Assembly (NCBI RefSeq): GCF_013618625.1
Contig: NZ_JABRWO010000009.1
Location: forward strand, 1 to 64,000
Direction of reading: 5' to 3'
Length of the DNA: 64,000 nucleotides
Origin: Bremerella alba
Lineage (GTDB): Bacteria; Planctomycetota; Planctomycetia; Pirellulales; Pirellulaceae
Shown here: positions 17,607 through 27,360 of the stretch, one piece after another
Numbering within the stretch: the first letter of the stretch is position 1
Layout of the letters: every line of letters begins with the position of its first letter
Notes under the pieces: generated by a model
Told to the model about the DNA's origin: nothing
Databases searched by the model: none
Seen by the model: only the letters and a program-made list of their open reading frames with translations
Program-made: the position numbers and the translations under genes

Positions 17607-19074
17607 CAATACCGCGGCATTTGATTCAGATGAAATTCAGCCGCAAGCTGCGATCACAGTCGCCGACGATATTCCGGTCGCAAAGAGATCCTGGACGGCG
17701 TGGGCCTGGGGACTATCGGCAGCGGCTATGTGCCTGGCGTTCCTTATTTGGATGACCCCGACAATCTTATTGCTATGGAACACGGTCTCAACGGATGATG
17801 CTTATGTGGATGGACACGTCACCATGGTTGCTCCCCGGGTTTCGGGACAAGTTGCACTGGTGCATGTTGATGACAATATGCAGGTAGCGAAGGGAGATAT
17901 CCTCGCGGAAATTGATCGAGTACCATTCCAGGTTCAAGTCGATATTCAATTGGCAAACGTTCAAGCCGCCGAGACTACATTGGCCCAGGCCAAGGCCGAG
18001 GCACACGCCCGATTGGCGGAAGTGCAAGCCGCACGCTATGCCTTGCAGCATGCCATCGAATCGGTTCGTGATCAAATCGCGCAACTTCATTCCAACGTTG
18101 CTCATTGGAAAGTTGAGCAAGCCTCTTTGGTGCTGGCCAGACGAAACTACGAACGTAACGCGGCCTTGGCCCCCACTGGTGCAGTCTCGCAAACGAGCCT
18201 GGACCTCAATATTGCTGAACGAGATGAAGCACTGAGCCGTGTAGAAGAAGCATTCGAGGTTATTCAGCAAACACGGACGAATCTTGGGCTTCCGCGAAAC
18301 TCCGAGAACTCGCTTGACGTTCCCGAAGACCTCGATCAGTCGTTTTCACTAGTAAGGGAAGCATTGGCAAACTTCTATCAGTCGCTTGCGAAGTTAGGAT
18401 ACGAACCTCGGTCATGGACCCAAACGCCCAACGAAGCGATCCAGGCGGTGTTCGACTACAAGGAACACTCCAACGAGAACACCTTGTATCAGCAACTTCT
18501 ACAGAACGATCCAGGTATCAAGCAAGCAGAGGCTCAACTGCTCCAGGCCCAACGGAATCTTCAGCAGGCAGAGTTGAATCTCAGCTACTGCACAATCGTC
18601 AGTGAAATCGACGGCATCGTTATCCGTCGCAACGTAAACCCGGGAAACTATATCGATGCAGGGCAGGGTATCCTGGCGGTCCGATCATTGGAGGAGATTT
18701 GGATAAACGCAAACTTCAAGGAGACGCAGTTGACCAATCTTCGAATTGGCCAACCGGTTGATTTCTACGTGGATATGTACGGCGGAAGAACTAAATTTCA
18801 CGGACGAATCTCTGGCTTCAGTATGGGAACAGGACAAACACTGGCCCTGTTGCCTGCTCAGAATGCTACTGGAAACTTCGTCAAGATCGTACAGCGTTTG
18901 CCTGTGCGTATCGAAGTGCTGGACTACGACCCGGATACTGCGCCACTCTATGCAGGGCTCTCGGTAGAGCCTTACGTGTTTTACAAGCAGCCCGCGACTG
19001 GCCCCAATGCCAATAAACGTCTCCAAGATGTCGCCCGAGTACCTGTTTCGAGCGATCGCAATCTCGAAGAGTAA
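17599..19074 (+). CDS. EmrA/HlyD-family membrane fusion protein
   Basis: A 491-residue periplasmic adaptor. One N-terminal TM helix (about 30-55) is followed by the biotinyl-lipoyl half motif (STDDAYVDGHVTMVAPRVSG), a long coiled-coil hairpin (about 110-330), and the second lipoyl half with a beta-barrel (IDGIVIRRNVNPGNYIDAGQ). It would bridge an inner-membrane MFS exporter to an outer-membrane channel. The start at ATG 17599 overlaps the b561 stop; an upstream in-frame ATG at 17569 lies inside the b561 gene and is less likely. The MFS partner follows at 19134. Confidence 0.9.
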   Translation: MSNNTAAFDSDEIQPQAAITVADDIPVAKRSWTAWAWGLSAAAMCLAFLIWMTPTILLLWNTVSTDDAYVDGHVTMVAPRVSGQVALVHVDDNMQVAKGDILAEIDRVPFQVQVDIQLANVQAAETTLAQAKAEAHARLAEVQAARYALQHAIESVRDQIAQLHSNVAHWKVEQASLVLARRNYERNAALAPTGAVSQTSLDLNIAERDEALSRVEEAFEVIQQTRTNLGLPRNSENSLDVPEDLDQSFSLVREALANFYQSLAKLGYEPRSWTQTPNEAIQAVFDYKEHSNENTLYQQLLQNDPGIKQAEAQLLQAQRNLQQAELNLSYCTIVSEIDGIVIRRNVNPGNYIDAGQGILAVRSLEEIWINANFKETQLTNLRIGQPVDFYVDMYGGRTKFHGRISGFSMGTGQTLALLPAQNATGNFVKIVQRLPVRIEVLDYDPDTAPLYAGLSVEPYVFYKQPATGPNANKRLQDVARVPVSSDRNLEE

Positions 19075-19133
19075 AGCATGATTTGGGTTTCACGGCCCCA
19101 CACGCCAGGCACTTTGCCGCAAGGTTTTCCGAA

Positions 19134-20747
19134 ATGTCGACTATGACGGCTCATCTGGACTCGGCTCCCCGCTCGGCATTTAACCCTTGGATTGTCGCCG
19201 TCGCGGTGGTTGTTCCCACATTTATGGAACTACTTGATACGACGATCGCCAACGTCGCTTTGCGTTACATTGCTGGAGGGCTATCGGCCGCCGAGACCGA
19301 TAGCGAGTGGGTGATTACCAGTTATCTGGCAGCGAACGCGCTAATACTTACGATGAGTGGTTGGCTCTCGATACGATTGGGACGAAGGAATTACTTCTTG
19401 ATTTCGATTGCGGTATTTACGATCGCTTCAGCGCTGTGTGGAATGGCGACCAGTTTGCCAGAGATCATCCTTTTCCGAGCGTTACAAGGACTCGCCGGTG
19501 GAGGTCTGCAGCCCTGCAGCCAAGGCGTACTGCTTGATAGTTTCCCTCGTGAGAAACAAGGTGCCGCTATGTCTGTCTTCGGGATGGCAGCACTAACCGG
19601 TCCTGTCGTAGGACCGACCCTGGGAGGTTGGCTGGTCGTTAACTACGACTGGCGATGGATCTTCTATATCAACATTCCGATTGGAGTACTCGCGTTTGTC
19701 TCGTCCTATTTTCTGGTGCAAGATCCAGACTATCTCGTCGAACAGCGGAAAAAGGCGAACGCTCAGACGTTTCGCTTCGACGTGATTGGACTAGGCCTTC
19801 TGGCAATAGCGGTTAGCTGCTGGGAGATTCTGCTGAGCAAAGGTCAGGAGTGGGACTGGTTATGGGATCCGTTTGGGCGAATTCAAACATTGGTGATCTT
19901 GATTGTGATCGGTGTCTTCGCTTTCGTAATACGCGAAATAAGAACTAAAGACCCATTAATTGATCTGCGAGTCGTTCGAGAACGCAATCTGGCAGCTAGC
20001 TGTGTCATCTTGTTCTGTGCCTTCGGTGTCCTGTATGGGGCAAGCATCGCTTTACCTCAGATGCTCCAACAGTTGTTCAATTACGACGCGCTTCACGCTG
20101 GCTACATTCTCTCGCCTGGTGGAATTTCATCGATTTCCATGTTGGTGATCATGGGGTATTTAATGGGCAGAGGGATGGACGCACGTTGGCCGATCATGCT
20201 TGGGCTGCTCTTAATAGCGGCATCCAACTACTGGATGGCGATGCTCAATTTGGATGTGTCACCATGGGACTTTATCGCGCCCCGGCTGGTTCTTACAGCT
20301 GGACTTGGATTGATCTTCAGTCCTATCAATGTCGCTGCCCTACTTTACACGCCGCAGGCATCGAGGCCATCTGCGATCGCGCTGATCAGTTTGCTGAGAA
20401 ATGAAGGAGGAAGCGTGGGAACTTCACTGTTTCAAACTCTAGTGCAGCGACGCGAGCAATTCCATAGTTCCCGATTGAATGACAACCTCGACTCGCTTAA
20501 CCCAAAGGTCGTGGACTTCCTGGCAGTAGGGCAAGACATATATCACTACAACGGAAGTGGAGCGAGTGTGGCTCATGACATGGCACTCCAATCCCTATCG
20601 GATCTGCGATTCCAGCAGGCCGCTTCACTCGCGTACTTTGACGTCTTTTGGCTCGCCGCGCTCCTTGGCGTGGCCTTGGTTCCTCTAATTCTACTTATGA
20701 AGAAATCTGTGGCCCAGAAACAAAATGCTGTAACTTCTGAGTCATAG
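19134..20747 (+). CDS. EmrB/QacA-type DHA2 MFS exporter
   Basis: A 537-residue transporter of the 14-helix DHA2 drug:proton antiporter family. It shows the family motif ELLDTTIANVALRYI in helix 1, RALQGLAGGGLQP, and the antiporter motif GPVVGPTLGGWL in helix 5. With the adjacent EmrA-like adaptor it forms an EmrAB-type export system; no outer-membrane TolC gene is next to it. I chose ATG 19134 over the upstream TTG at 19083. What it exports is unknown. Its place at the end of the oxalate/catalase block suggests export of an acid or toxic compound, but that is speculative. Confidence 0.92.
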   Translation: MSTMTAHLDSAPRSAFNPWIVAVAVVVPTFMELLDTTIANVALRYIAGGLSAAETDSEWVITSYLAANALILTMSGWLSIRLGRRNYFLISIAVFTIASALCGMATSLPEIILFRALQGLAGGGLQPCSQGVLLDSFPREKQGAAMSVFGMAALTGPVVGPTLGGWLVVNYDWRWIFYINIPIGVLAFVSSYFLVQDPDYLVEQRKKANAQTFRFDVIGLGLLAIAVSCWEILLSKGQEWDWLWDPFGRIQTLVILIVIGVFAFVIREIRTKDPLIDLRVVRERNLAASCVILFCAFGVLYGASIALPQMLQQLFNYDALHAGYILSPGGISSISMLVIMGYLMGRGMDARWPIMLGLLLIAASNYWMAMLNLDVSPWDFIAPRLVLTAGLGLIFSPINVAALLYTPQASRPSAIALISLLRNEGGSVGTSLFQTLVQRREQFHSSRLNDNLDSLNPKVVDFLAVGQDIYHYNGSGASVAHDMALQSLSDLRFQQAASLAYFDVFWLAALLGVALVPLILLMKKSVAQKQNAVTSES

Positions 20748-20827
20748 AATCGAAGAGCGTCAAAAAAACACTTGTGTTTCACGCATAGACAGTTTTACTT
20801 AGATTCGATCGACGTAGCTGGATTCCT

Positions 20828-21285
20828 GAAGTGGACCCCATTATTCGGACCACGGGGCCACATTTCTTAGATAGAGCTTTGTGCTCGCTCTGACCGGTCA
20901 GGCCGGTAGACTTGCCAGGGGGTTTTCCGTCCGAGTGACTGATGTCGTCTCTGGTGGTCGTAGTAGTCCAGGTACTCCCTCAGACTTTGATAACAATCGG
21001 CTCCATTCGCATATTCCTTGAGGTAGACTTCCTCGTATTTGACCGTTCGCCACAATCGCTCGATCATCACGTTGTCGATCGCCCGACCTTTGCTGTCCAT
21101 GCTGATCGCCACGTCTTGCGAACGCAAGACCGACGTGAACTCGCGGCTGGTGAACTGGCTCCCTTGATCGGTGTTGAAAATCTCTGGCTTGCCTTGCTTA
21201 AACGCATCTTCCAACGCTTCCACGCAGAAGTCGACGTCCAGGCTGTTCGACAGCCGCCAACTGATCACGTAGTGCCGCCGACCAA
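20828..21285 (-). mobile_element. Truncated IS3-family element (right end and orfB 3' part)
   Basis: A partial insertion sequence. Its outer end begins at about 20828 with TGAAGTGGACCCC, an IS3-like terminal repeat. The DDE transposase fragment on the minus strand (20867 to about 21283) keeps FNTDQGSQFTS with a catalytic Asp, and the Glu in NVMIERLWRTVKYEE, plus the C-terminal YDHQRRHQSLGRKTP block. The 5' half of orfB, all of orfA and the left end are missing. The break at about 21283 is joined directly to a headless serine recombinase, so the two truncations probably arose together by deletion. Confidence 0.8.
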
Positions 21286-22957
21286 AAAGGGGGCAAGACA
21301 TGATTTGGCCCAGTTGATGCTGGGGTTAGTCGACTTTGACCGAGCCGGAGCGGACCGTCGTGATCTGGCGCGAAAGATCATCATGGCCCAGATTCGACTC
21401 GCTGAACGAGGATATTCGACCGGAGGTCGGCCATCATTTGGCTTTCGCCGTTCCCTTGTGACTGAACAAGGCGAACTCGTACGTCATTTGCAAGATGGAG
21501 AACGAGTACGGATGCGAGGGTGCCATGTGGTTTGGCAGCCAGATGAAAACAAGATTGATCTGGTGCGGCGCATCCTAGGGCTGCTGAAGAACAATCCGGC
21601 TAATCGCGTGGCCAGGATGTTAAACGACGAAGGGATTCCTTCGCCTGACTCGGGCCGGTTTCGGACCGACAATGGTGTCCGTCATATGGTATCAGGAAAG
21701 TGGAATGGCACCACGATTACGGGTATCGCCCGCAATCCTCTCCTTGTGGCGATCAACGCCTATGGTCGCCGCTCGATGGGAGATCAACTGCGGCTGTCAT
21801 CGGATGGCGTTCGCGAACTGGAAGAAACAGACTTCCGAGAGGATGAGCAGCCGAAAGTAATTCGCAATCCCAGCGACTTGCATGTCACAGGGCAGGGGAC
21901 CTTTGATCCCGTTGTCGATCCAGAGGCGCACAAGGCGCTAATCCAAGATTTGGATCGGCGAGGAGCAACTCAGAGGGCTATTCCTCGATCACGAAACCCC
22001 AAAATGAATCCCCTTGGCGGTCGCGTGTACGATATGGACTGTGGCTGGCTCATGTATCGGGCGCCGTACACCGGTTCCTTTCGGTACAAGTGTGGTTTGT
22101 ACGACTTGAGCCACGGTCAGCAGTGTCGACACAATACCATCAAGGGACCGGAAGCGACTGCGTTTTTGCTCAGTTGCATTCGGCAGCGGCTGCTGGCACC
22201 AGGTCTTTGGCAGAAGCTTCGTGAGCGGCTGAAGCGGATCGCCGATCGCGAGGCCGGTACAGGTCAAGACGACTCGCGAATCGCTATGATTAAGAAGAAG
22301 CAGCTTGAAGTTCAGGAGGAATTGAAGGCTGTTACGAAGTCCTTGGCACGCGCTGGTGACCGGCCGGACCTGTTTGAGGCAATGACCTCTGAGTTTGATG
22401 AGCTAAAGACTCAGGAGAAGAATCTCGCGAGTCAGATGAATGAGCTGAAAGCGAAAGCGTCCGTTGACTCCCAGGATATTGCGGAAGTCGAAAAAGCGTT
22501 GGAGCTGGTCTTGAATCTGACTGAGCTCGCAGACTCAAAGATGGACGACTTTGAACTACCTCGGCAGTTGTTCGACCTGACGAATGTTCGGCTGTTCGTC
22601 CAATTCCAGGAAGTCCAGCAGGGCAAGCGAACCGTCAATCAGCTTGCCGGCGGCGTTGTGACGTTCGGCGCCGCGGAACCACCCATTGAAATCTATTCGG
22701 GGCCTACGAATCGAAAGTTCGTGAAGGGCCGACGAAAGAATCATCGGAACGGGAATCCTCGGCGGAAACCCGAGTTAGAAAGTGCTTACCCCACTGAAGA
22801 GAATACGTCGTTAGGAAATCGAAGTCGGGGTGACCGGCGATTGACATTTCATAACGACTTTATTGGAACAGGATTGCTGCAACGCGTTTTGTCGCAAACC
22901 ATTGAATTCACAGCAGATACGTTCTTCACTTCGAGTACGAACGAATCGGACCTGTGA
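21286..22957 (+). pseudogene. Large serine recombinase lacking its catalytic domain
   Basis: About 550 residues of a large serine recombinase survive. A recombinase domain (GYSTGGRPSFGFRRSL onward, then LVRRILGLLKNN), a zinc-ribbon-like segment (YRAPYTGSFRYKCGL...QCRHNTIKG) and a long coiled coil are present. The N-terminal resolvase domain with the catalytic serine is gone. The first in-frame ATG after the IS3 junction is 21317. The open frame continues backwards into IS3 antisense sequence, so a longer apparent protein there is an artefact. It cannot catalyse recombination alone. A second, complete recombinase follows at 23030; in planctomycetes such genes often come in tandem. Confidence 0.8.
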
Positions 22958-23029
22958 GGCAAATGCGACGTCCTGATTCAAATCTCCTTCCATCGGAGCT
23001 TTTAAGGTTCCCGGTCTTGGAGATTTGAG

Positions 23030-25297
23030 ATGATCTTACCCCCAGGTGGCTATAAGGCCACCCGTACTCGTCGAACTGGCCGACAAGATAAGTCGCAGAT
23101 TGCGCGGCAACGTAAGCGACAATGGGACCAAACGTCCCTTGAGGTCGATAAGCTTGTAGCAGAGCACCACGCCGCTATGCCACGCAAAAGCGCTAATTCA
23201 ATTGGCGCAGTTTATGCGAGATTTTCTACACGCTTTCAAGACTCCATTACGGATCAAGTCAGGACAATCCTGGAGGAAGCAGCGAAGTTGAAGATTCATG
23301 TCCCACGCGACTTGGTTTTCTTCGACTTGGCGGTGAGCGGCGTTAAGAAGAAGCGATCTGGCTTAATAGACCTCGAAACGGCACTGAAAGCCAAAAAGGC
23401 ACAAGTGTTATTGCTGTTCTCAACAAGCCGACTATTTCGAAAGACGTATCGAACCCTGGCCTTTGTTGACCAAGTCCACAAGGGCTTGGGAATGCGTTGC
23501 ATCTTCATTAAGTCGGGGGTCGACACCGATGACAAGAAACGCTGGGAAACGATCTTGGCGACCCAGGCGATGATCGATCAGTTTGTCGTGAGCATGTATG
23601 TGGAAAACATCCATGCCGCTCACGAGGGACTCCTGGAGAAACGGCTTGTTTTCGGCACTATTTCCTATGGCTACAAAGGTGAACCGCTCGAAGATGAGTT
23701 AACCACTCGTGGGAAGCCACGTAGCCGTATCGTATTGGACGAAGTGACTTCGCCCATTGTGCAACAGATTTTTCAGTGGTTCGTTGATGATGCTCTTCCA
23801 ATTACCGAAATTATTCGTCGGCTCAACGACGATCCGGAGGTACCATTGCCACCTCGATGTGCCAGTGGAGAATGGACTCGCCTGAGCGTTAAAGGGATCT
23901 TGAAGAATTCCCGTTACCGCGGCCAATGGCAATATGGTGCCAAAGAGTCTGTTTACCAACCAGAGGCCGACTATGTGCGGCAGAAAACGCGAAGCCAACC
24001 ACTGAAGGAGGTTGAGCTTGAAGAGCTTCGGATTGTATCTGACGAACTTTGGTTGGCAGCGCAAGAGCGACTAGCCAATGCCCGTGGAAACCGAGGGCGA
24101 AAGTCTAAAGACGGTGACGAAGAATCACGTCCAAAACTGCTGAACGGCTTGCTTTGGTGTCCTGAGCACGACCGCCCGCTCTACGTTCACGGATGGTACG
24201 GGAAGTTCCATGCCTGCCCTTCCTGCCAGCGTATGCCCGAGGACAACCGGCCACTGTTCTCGCAACTTAATCGGGAACTTGCTATGGAACTTACGTGCCA
24301 GAAAGTGGCAGAGCTCTTGCGTACGGATGAAGGACTAGTTGATCAAATCATGGATGCTTGCGTCCGCAATTTGGAGGCAAGCCAAAAGCCTGATCCGGGG
24401 CGTGAGAACCAACTCCGCGCTCAAGATGAGAAGCTTAAGCGTAGTATTGAGTTCAGTCTTCGCAATCTTGGCGAAAGCGAAGAGGATGCACAACACACTC
24501 AAATGTTTGTAAGCGAACTCCGCGCGGAACGAACGAAAGTTCAATTGGAACTTGAGCGTCTGGCCGCCGCTAAGAAGCGTGTCATCAGCCTACCGACGCG
24601 TACGGATGTGGTTGAAATGCTCCAAGAGTTGGATCGTGTGCTTCATCAAGCTGGCACAAACGGATCGGTCGAGGAGTGTTCACTGGCCCGATTGATTATT
24701 GAGCGAATTACCGGTGGTCGTATTTCGTTGCATCAGCAGGGAGAGCAACAGCCACACAGAGGTTGGCTGCAAGGGCGATTTCAACTGCGATTGCTCGATC
24801 TGTTGGTCGAGCGACTTACCGGTGCCACCACTGGATCGGTTGACCATAAGCATGAGATCGTCATCGATTATCGACGGCCGGATCCGAACGAGAAAGATTC
24901 GGAAGTGGCCTGGGCGCTCTACCAGGAAGGAAAGATGAACGCTGAGATTGCCAAGAATTTGGGTTGTTCTCGCGGACGGGTTGGCAAGCTAATCAAGCGT
25001 GCGGCGGATGCGCGCGGCGAGACAGTCGAAGATGGCCGTACACGTCGTTCCAAACTATCCAAGAAGCACCTTGAGCCACCCATTTACCAACAAATCGCTG
25101 ATCAGGCTGTTGCTCTATGGAATGAGAGCGATCTCTTGATTGACGAGATTGCAGCCGAACTAGGCGTCGACCGGAACGTGCTCACGCGTGCGGTCGCCTA
25201 TTGGCACAAGCTACATGACTTGCCGGTACCCGATGGCCGGAATCGCCGCAAACGGCTTTCGCAGAAGAGCTCCAAGTCTCGAAAGCGAAAGTCGTAA
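23030..25297 (+). CDS. Large serine recombinase (site-specific integrase)
   Basis: A 755-residue recombinase. The N-terminal resolvase domain begins near residue 60 with the catalytic YARFSTRFQDS motif and contains the family's FSTSRLFRK helix region. The recombinase domain spans about 190-350, a zinc-ribbon segment with CPEHDRPLYVHGW...CPSC lies near 385-410, and a coiled coil about 460-530 is followed by two C-terminal helix-turn-helix-like segments (NAEIAKNLGCSRGRVGKLIKRA and DEIAAELGVDRNVLTRAVAYW). It would integrate or excise the neighbouring island. It is 72 bases after the truncated recombinase and ends at a clear terminator. Confidence 0.92.
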   Translation: MILPPGGYKATRTRRTGRQDKSQIARQRKRQWDQTSLEVDKLVAEHHAAMPRKSANSIGAVYARFSTRFQDSITDQVRTILEEAAKLKIHVPRDLVFFDLAVSGVKKKRSGLIDLETALKAKKAQVLLLFSTSRLFRKTYRTLAFVDQVHKGLGMRCIFIKSGVDTDDKKRWETILATQAMIDQFVVSMYVENIHAAHEGLLEKRLVFGTISYGYKGEPLEDELTTRGKPRSRIVLDEVTSPIVQQIFQWFVDDALPITEIIRRLNDDPEVPLPPRCASGEWTRLSVKGILKNSRYRGQWQYGAKESVYQPEADYVRQKTRSQPLKEVELEELRIVSDELWLAAQERLANARGNRGRKSKDGDEESRPKLLNGLLWCPEHDRPLYVHGWYGKFHACPSCQRMPEDNRPLFSQLNRELAMELTCQKVAELLRTDEGLVDQIMDACVRNLEASQKPDPGRENQLRAQDEKLKRSIEFSLRNLGESEEDAQHTQMFVSELRAERTKVQLELERLAAAKKRVISLPTRTDVVEMLQELDRVLHQAGTNGSVEECSLARLIIERITGGRISLHQQGEQQPHRGWLQGRFQLRLLDLLVERLTGATTGSVDHKHEIVIDYRRPDPNEKDSEVAWALYQEGKMNAEIAKNLGCSRGRVGKLIKRAADARGETVEDGRTRRSKLSKKHLEPPIYQQIADQAVALWNESDLLIDEIAAELGVDRNVLTRAVAYWHKLHDLPVPDGRNRRKRLSQKSSKSRKRKS

Positions 25298-25334
25298 CTC
25301 GGCCGCTAAGCTGACAGTTAATTGACGAATCTTA

Positions 25335-25359
25335 GGCCGGCATCTTTGCTGGCCTTTTT
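25335..25359 (+). terminator. Intrinsic terminator after the recombinase
   Basis: An eight-pair stem with one G-T pair (25335-25342 with 25347-25354), a four-base loop and then TTTTT at 25355-25359 lies 38 bases after the recombinase stop. Confidence 0.75.
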
Positions 25360-25628
25360 CTTCGCCCATGCTCTTTTGAGGCGGGAAACATTCCGTCGAG
25401 AAAACTAGCCAAACCTATGCGTCATCTCGCTCTGGACCATGGTTGGGAAGGAATGGTCACATCGCGCAATAGGCCCCACCGAACGTCGCCTGGGATGTGT
25501 GAATGAGGTCGTTGCGCTCGATTTCTTGGCTATGGCCAAAGCGCAACCGGCGACTCTGAGATTGAAACAACCATCGCGTAGGACGGTAGAAGGGGGCCTT
25601 GCCTTGTAAACCAAGATAATTACGAACA
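25360..25628. other. Intergenic region with no gene seen
   Basis: About 270 bases between the recombinase terminator and the next small gene. Open frames on the minus strand here have no recognisable protein features. Confidence 0.4.
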
Positions 25629-25853
25629 ATGGAGAACCATAATCTAATGGCTAAACAAAATGCGAATTCCTCACCAACGTCGGAGAAGTCAATGGAACAG
25701 GTCACCGACAGAACCATCGAATCCCAACGAGCAGAGTTGGCCGGACTAGTAGGAAAGCTGTTGGCCCAAGTCTGGCTAAAGAGAAAGGGAGCCCAAAAAA
25801 CGAATCGTCGAAAACGCGGACAATGTGACCAAGGGAACTCCAAAACATCTTAA
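25629..25853 (+). CDS. Small conserved-looking protein beside the recombinase
   Basis: A 74-residue hydrophilic protein with an alpha-helical segment RAELAGLVGKLLAQVWLKRK and a basic tail. Short proteins of this kind, with an LxxLVGxLLAxxWLxR helix, are encoded next to serine recombinases on planctomycete islands; this is from memory and uncertain. No function can be assigned; a directionality factor or accessory role is possible. The start could be 25629 or the ATG at 25647, the latter having GGAG upstream. Confidence 0.5.
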   Translation: MENHNLMAKQNANSSPTSEKSMEQVTDRTIESQRAELAGLVGKLLAQVWLKRKGAQKTNRRKRGQCDQGNSKTS

Positions 25854-26075
25854 TGTTCCTGGAGGAGCCCGCACTTTTTTTACTTAAAGCGTTGTTGCAT
25901 CGCGTGTTAGACCAGAAGCCGATTTCGGTCTGATGATGCCACTGATGACATTCACCTCAAGTTGATCTATTTCGATCTGTTTGCCCAGAAGCTACCTTCG
26001 TCGATACGGGCTTAGATTGACACGGGCCGCGAGGCGAGGTTCGAAAGAAAGTTGAGCAGGAAATCGAGCATGTGC

Positions 26076-27314
26076 TTACTCAGGTTCCTCGGTAAATTCG
26101 TTAGACAGTTTTATCACATCGCCAACATCGAGATGTCTGGTCGTTAGGCAGACTTTGGCGGTCAATTCTGTCTTCACCGGTGTCGGTAGATTCGATGCCA
26201 AGACTCTTGTACTAAGTTGAATAGTTCCCTCACTGCGCTTGCCGAGGTAGAAAACATCTGAAAAAAACTGTCTCCCCGGTTGCATTCGCCCAAAGTCAAC
26301 CTTGATGAGGATCTTCCCTTCTCTGTCGATAAATTCCGTGTTGCTTGCGATTGAATAACCAAGTTCATCATATGGATCAAACTTAGGCGAAAACCTTTGA
26401 GTTTTTCTCTTCGGACGCGCGGGCAGTTTGGATGCGATTACGATCTCCTCGCCAGGATTATCGATCTCAATTTCGGCCAAGACTCCCGCTGCCTCAGCTT
26501 GGCCAGTGTTTTCTATCGTCAGTCGAGATGGAAAGAGAAACTGTCGAGCAAGCTCCCAACCTGCCCAATCACGAATAAAGTCTTGGTTTTTCATTTCAGA
26601 GGCGAACTTCTCTCTGATGTCGTCAGCAAACGACCGTGGACGAACAATCGGAAGCGGAAAGTCACCAGGTTGAAAACCAACCATGCTTTCGGCTTCATCG
26701 ACCGTGGGGATGTCGTCGACTTTGGGCAGGGCCAGCAGCGTTGTTTCAACTTTCATGATGTGACCAATTGCCGACTCGCGAACAGGATCTGCGAAGGCGA
26801 TATTAAGTATTGGCTGGCGATCATGTTGCGATACGGCTAGTCGGGCGATCTCAGTCGGATTAGCTGGCCGTGAGACGTCTGTAGAACTGCCGCGACGAAT
26901 ATATACTTGATTTGCCTGAAGCTTGCCGAACTTTTTTGGCAGAAAGAGCGGCCTTGGCTGGTCACGCATCACCTGAATGATGCCAATTTGTAGCCCATCA
27001 TATTGGAACTCTTCATACTTGAACTCAACGGGTGCATTGGTTCGCGAATTTACGAACTGCTGCAAAGAGTGATCAAGCAGATGATCTTCCTTCGGGATAC
27101 CTACGACTTGCGCCCTGTCACCTCGAATCTCTTTTACTCCAATTAAAACAAAGGCATCTGCTCGACGCAACGCATTCGCGAAGCCGAGAATGTCTTTAAG
27201 CAATTCAGATGCTGTGACATCGTCGACCTGACCAAACGCATATTGCTGCTGCTTAAAATCGAGTGTTGTTCCTTCGCCTTCATCTAGCAACTGGTCGAAT
27301 AGCTCTCGATCCAT
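26076..27314 (-). CDS. AlbA_2 (Schlafen-type) domain protein
   Basis: A protein of 412 residues from ATG 27314; a GTG at 27347 is an alternative start. The N-terminal half is an AlbA_2/divergent AAA-4 domain: EGTTLDFKQQQYAF, LKDILGFANALRRADAFVLIGVKE, and the later YIRRGSSTDVSRPANPTEIARL block typical of the family. The C-terminal half (about 200-412) is beta-rich and unrecognised. AlbA_2 proteins bind nucleic acid, and relatives (Schlafen) act as RNases or transcription regulators, some in antiviral loci. The gene follows the HEPN-like gene by about 45 bases on the same strand, which suggests a two-gene unit. Confidence 0.75.
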   Translation of the reverse strand: MDRELFDQLLDEGEGTTLDFKQQQYAFGQVDDVTASELLKDILGFANALRRADAFVLIGVKEIRGDRAQVVGIPKEDHLLDHSLQQFVNSRTNAPVEFKYEEFQYDGLQIGIIQVMRDQPRPLFLPKKFGKLQANQVYIRRGSSTDVSRPANPTEIARLAVSQHDRQPILNIAFADPVRESAIGHIMKVETTLLALPKVDDIPTVDEAESMVGFQPGDFPLPIVRPRSFADDIREKFASEMKNQDFIRDWAGWELARQFLFPSRLTIENTGQAEAAGVLAEIEIDNPGEEIVIASKLPARPKRKTQRFSPKFDPYDELGYSIASNTEFIDREGKILIKVDFGRMQPGRQFFSDVFYLGKRSEGTIQLSTRVLASNLPTPVKTELTAKVCLTTRHLDVGDVIKLSNEFTEEPE

Positions 27315-27360
27315 CGTGACTCCCGTATCAACTCTGCCGATATTCACTATCGCTTACAAC

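Noticed and set aside
20942-21316. N-terminal extension of the first recombinase frame
   Set aside because: It is antisense to the IS3 transposase fragment, so it is not part of the recombinase.
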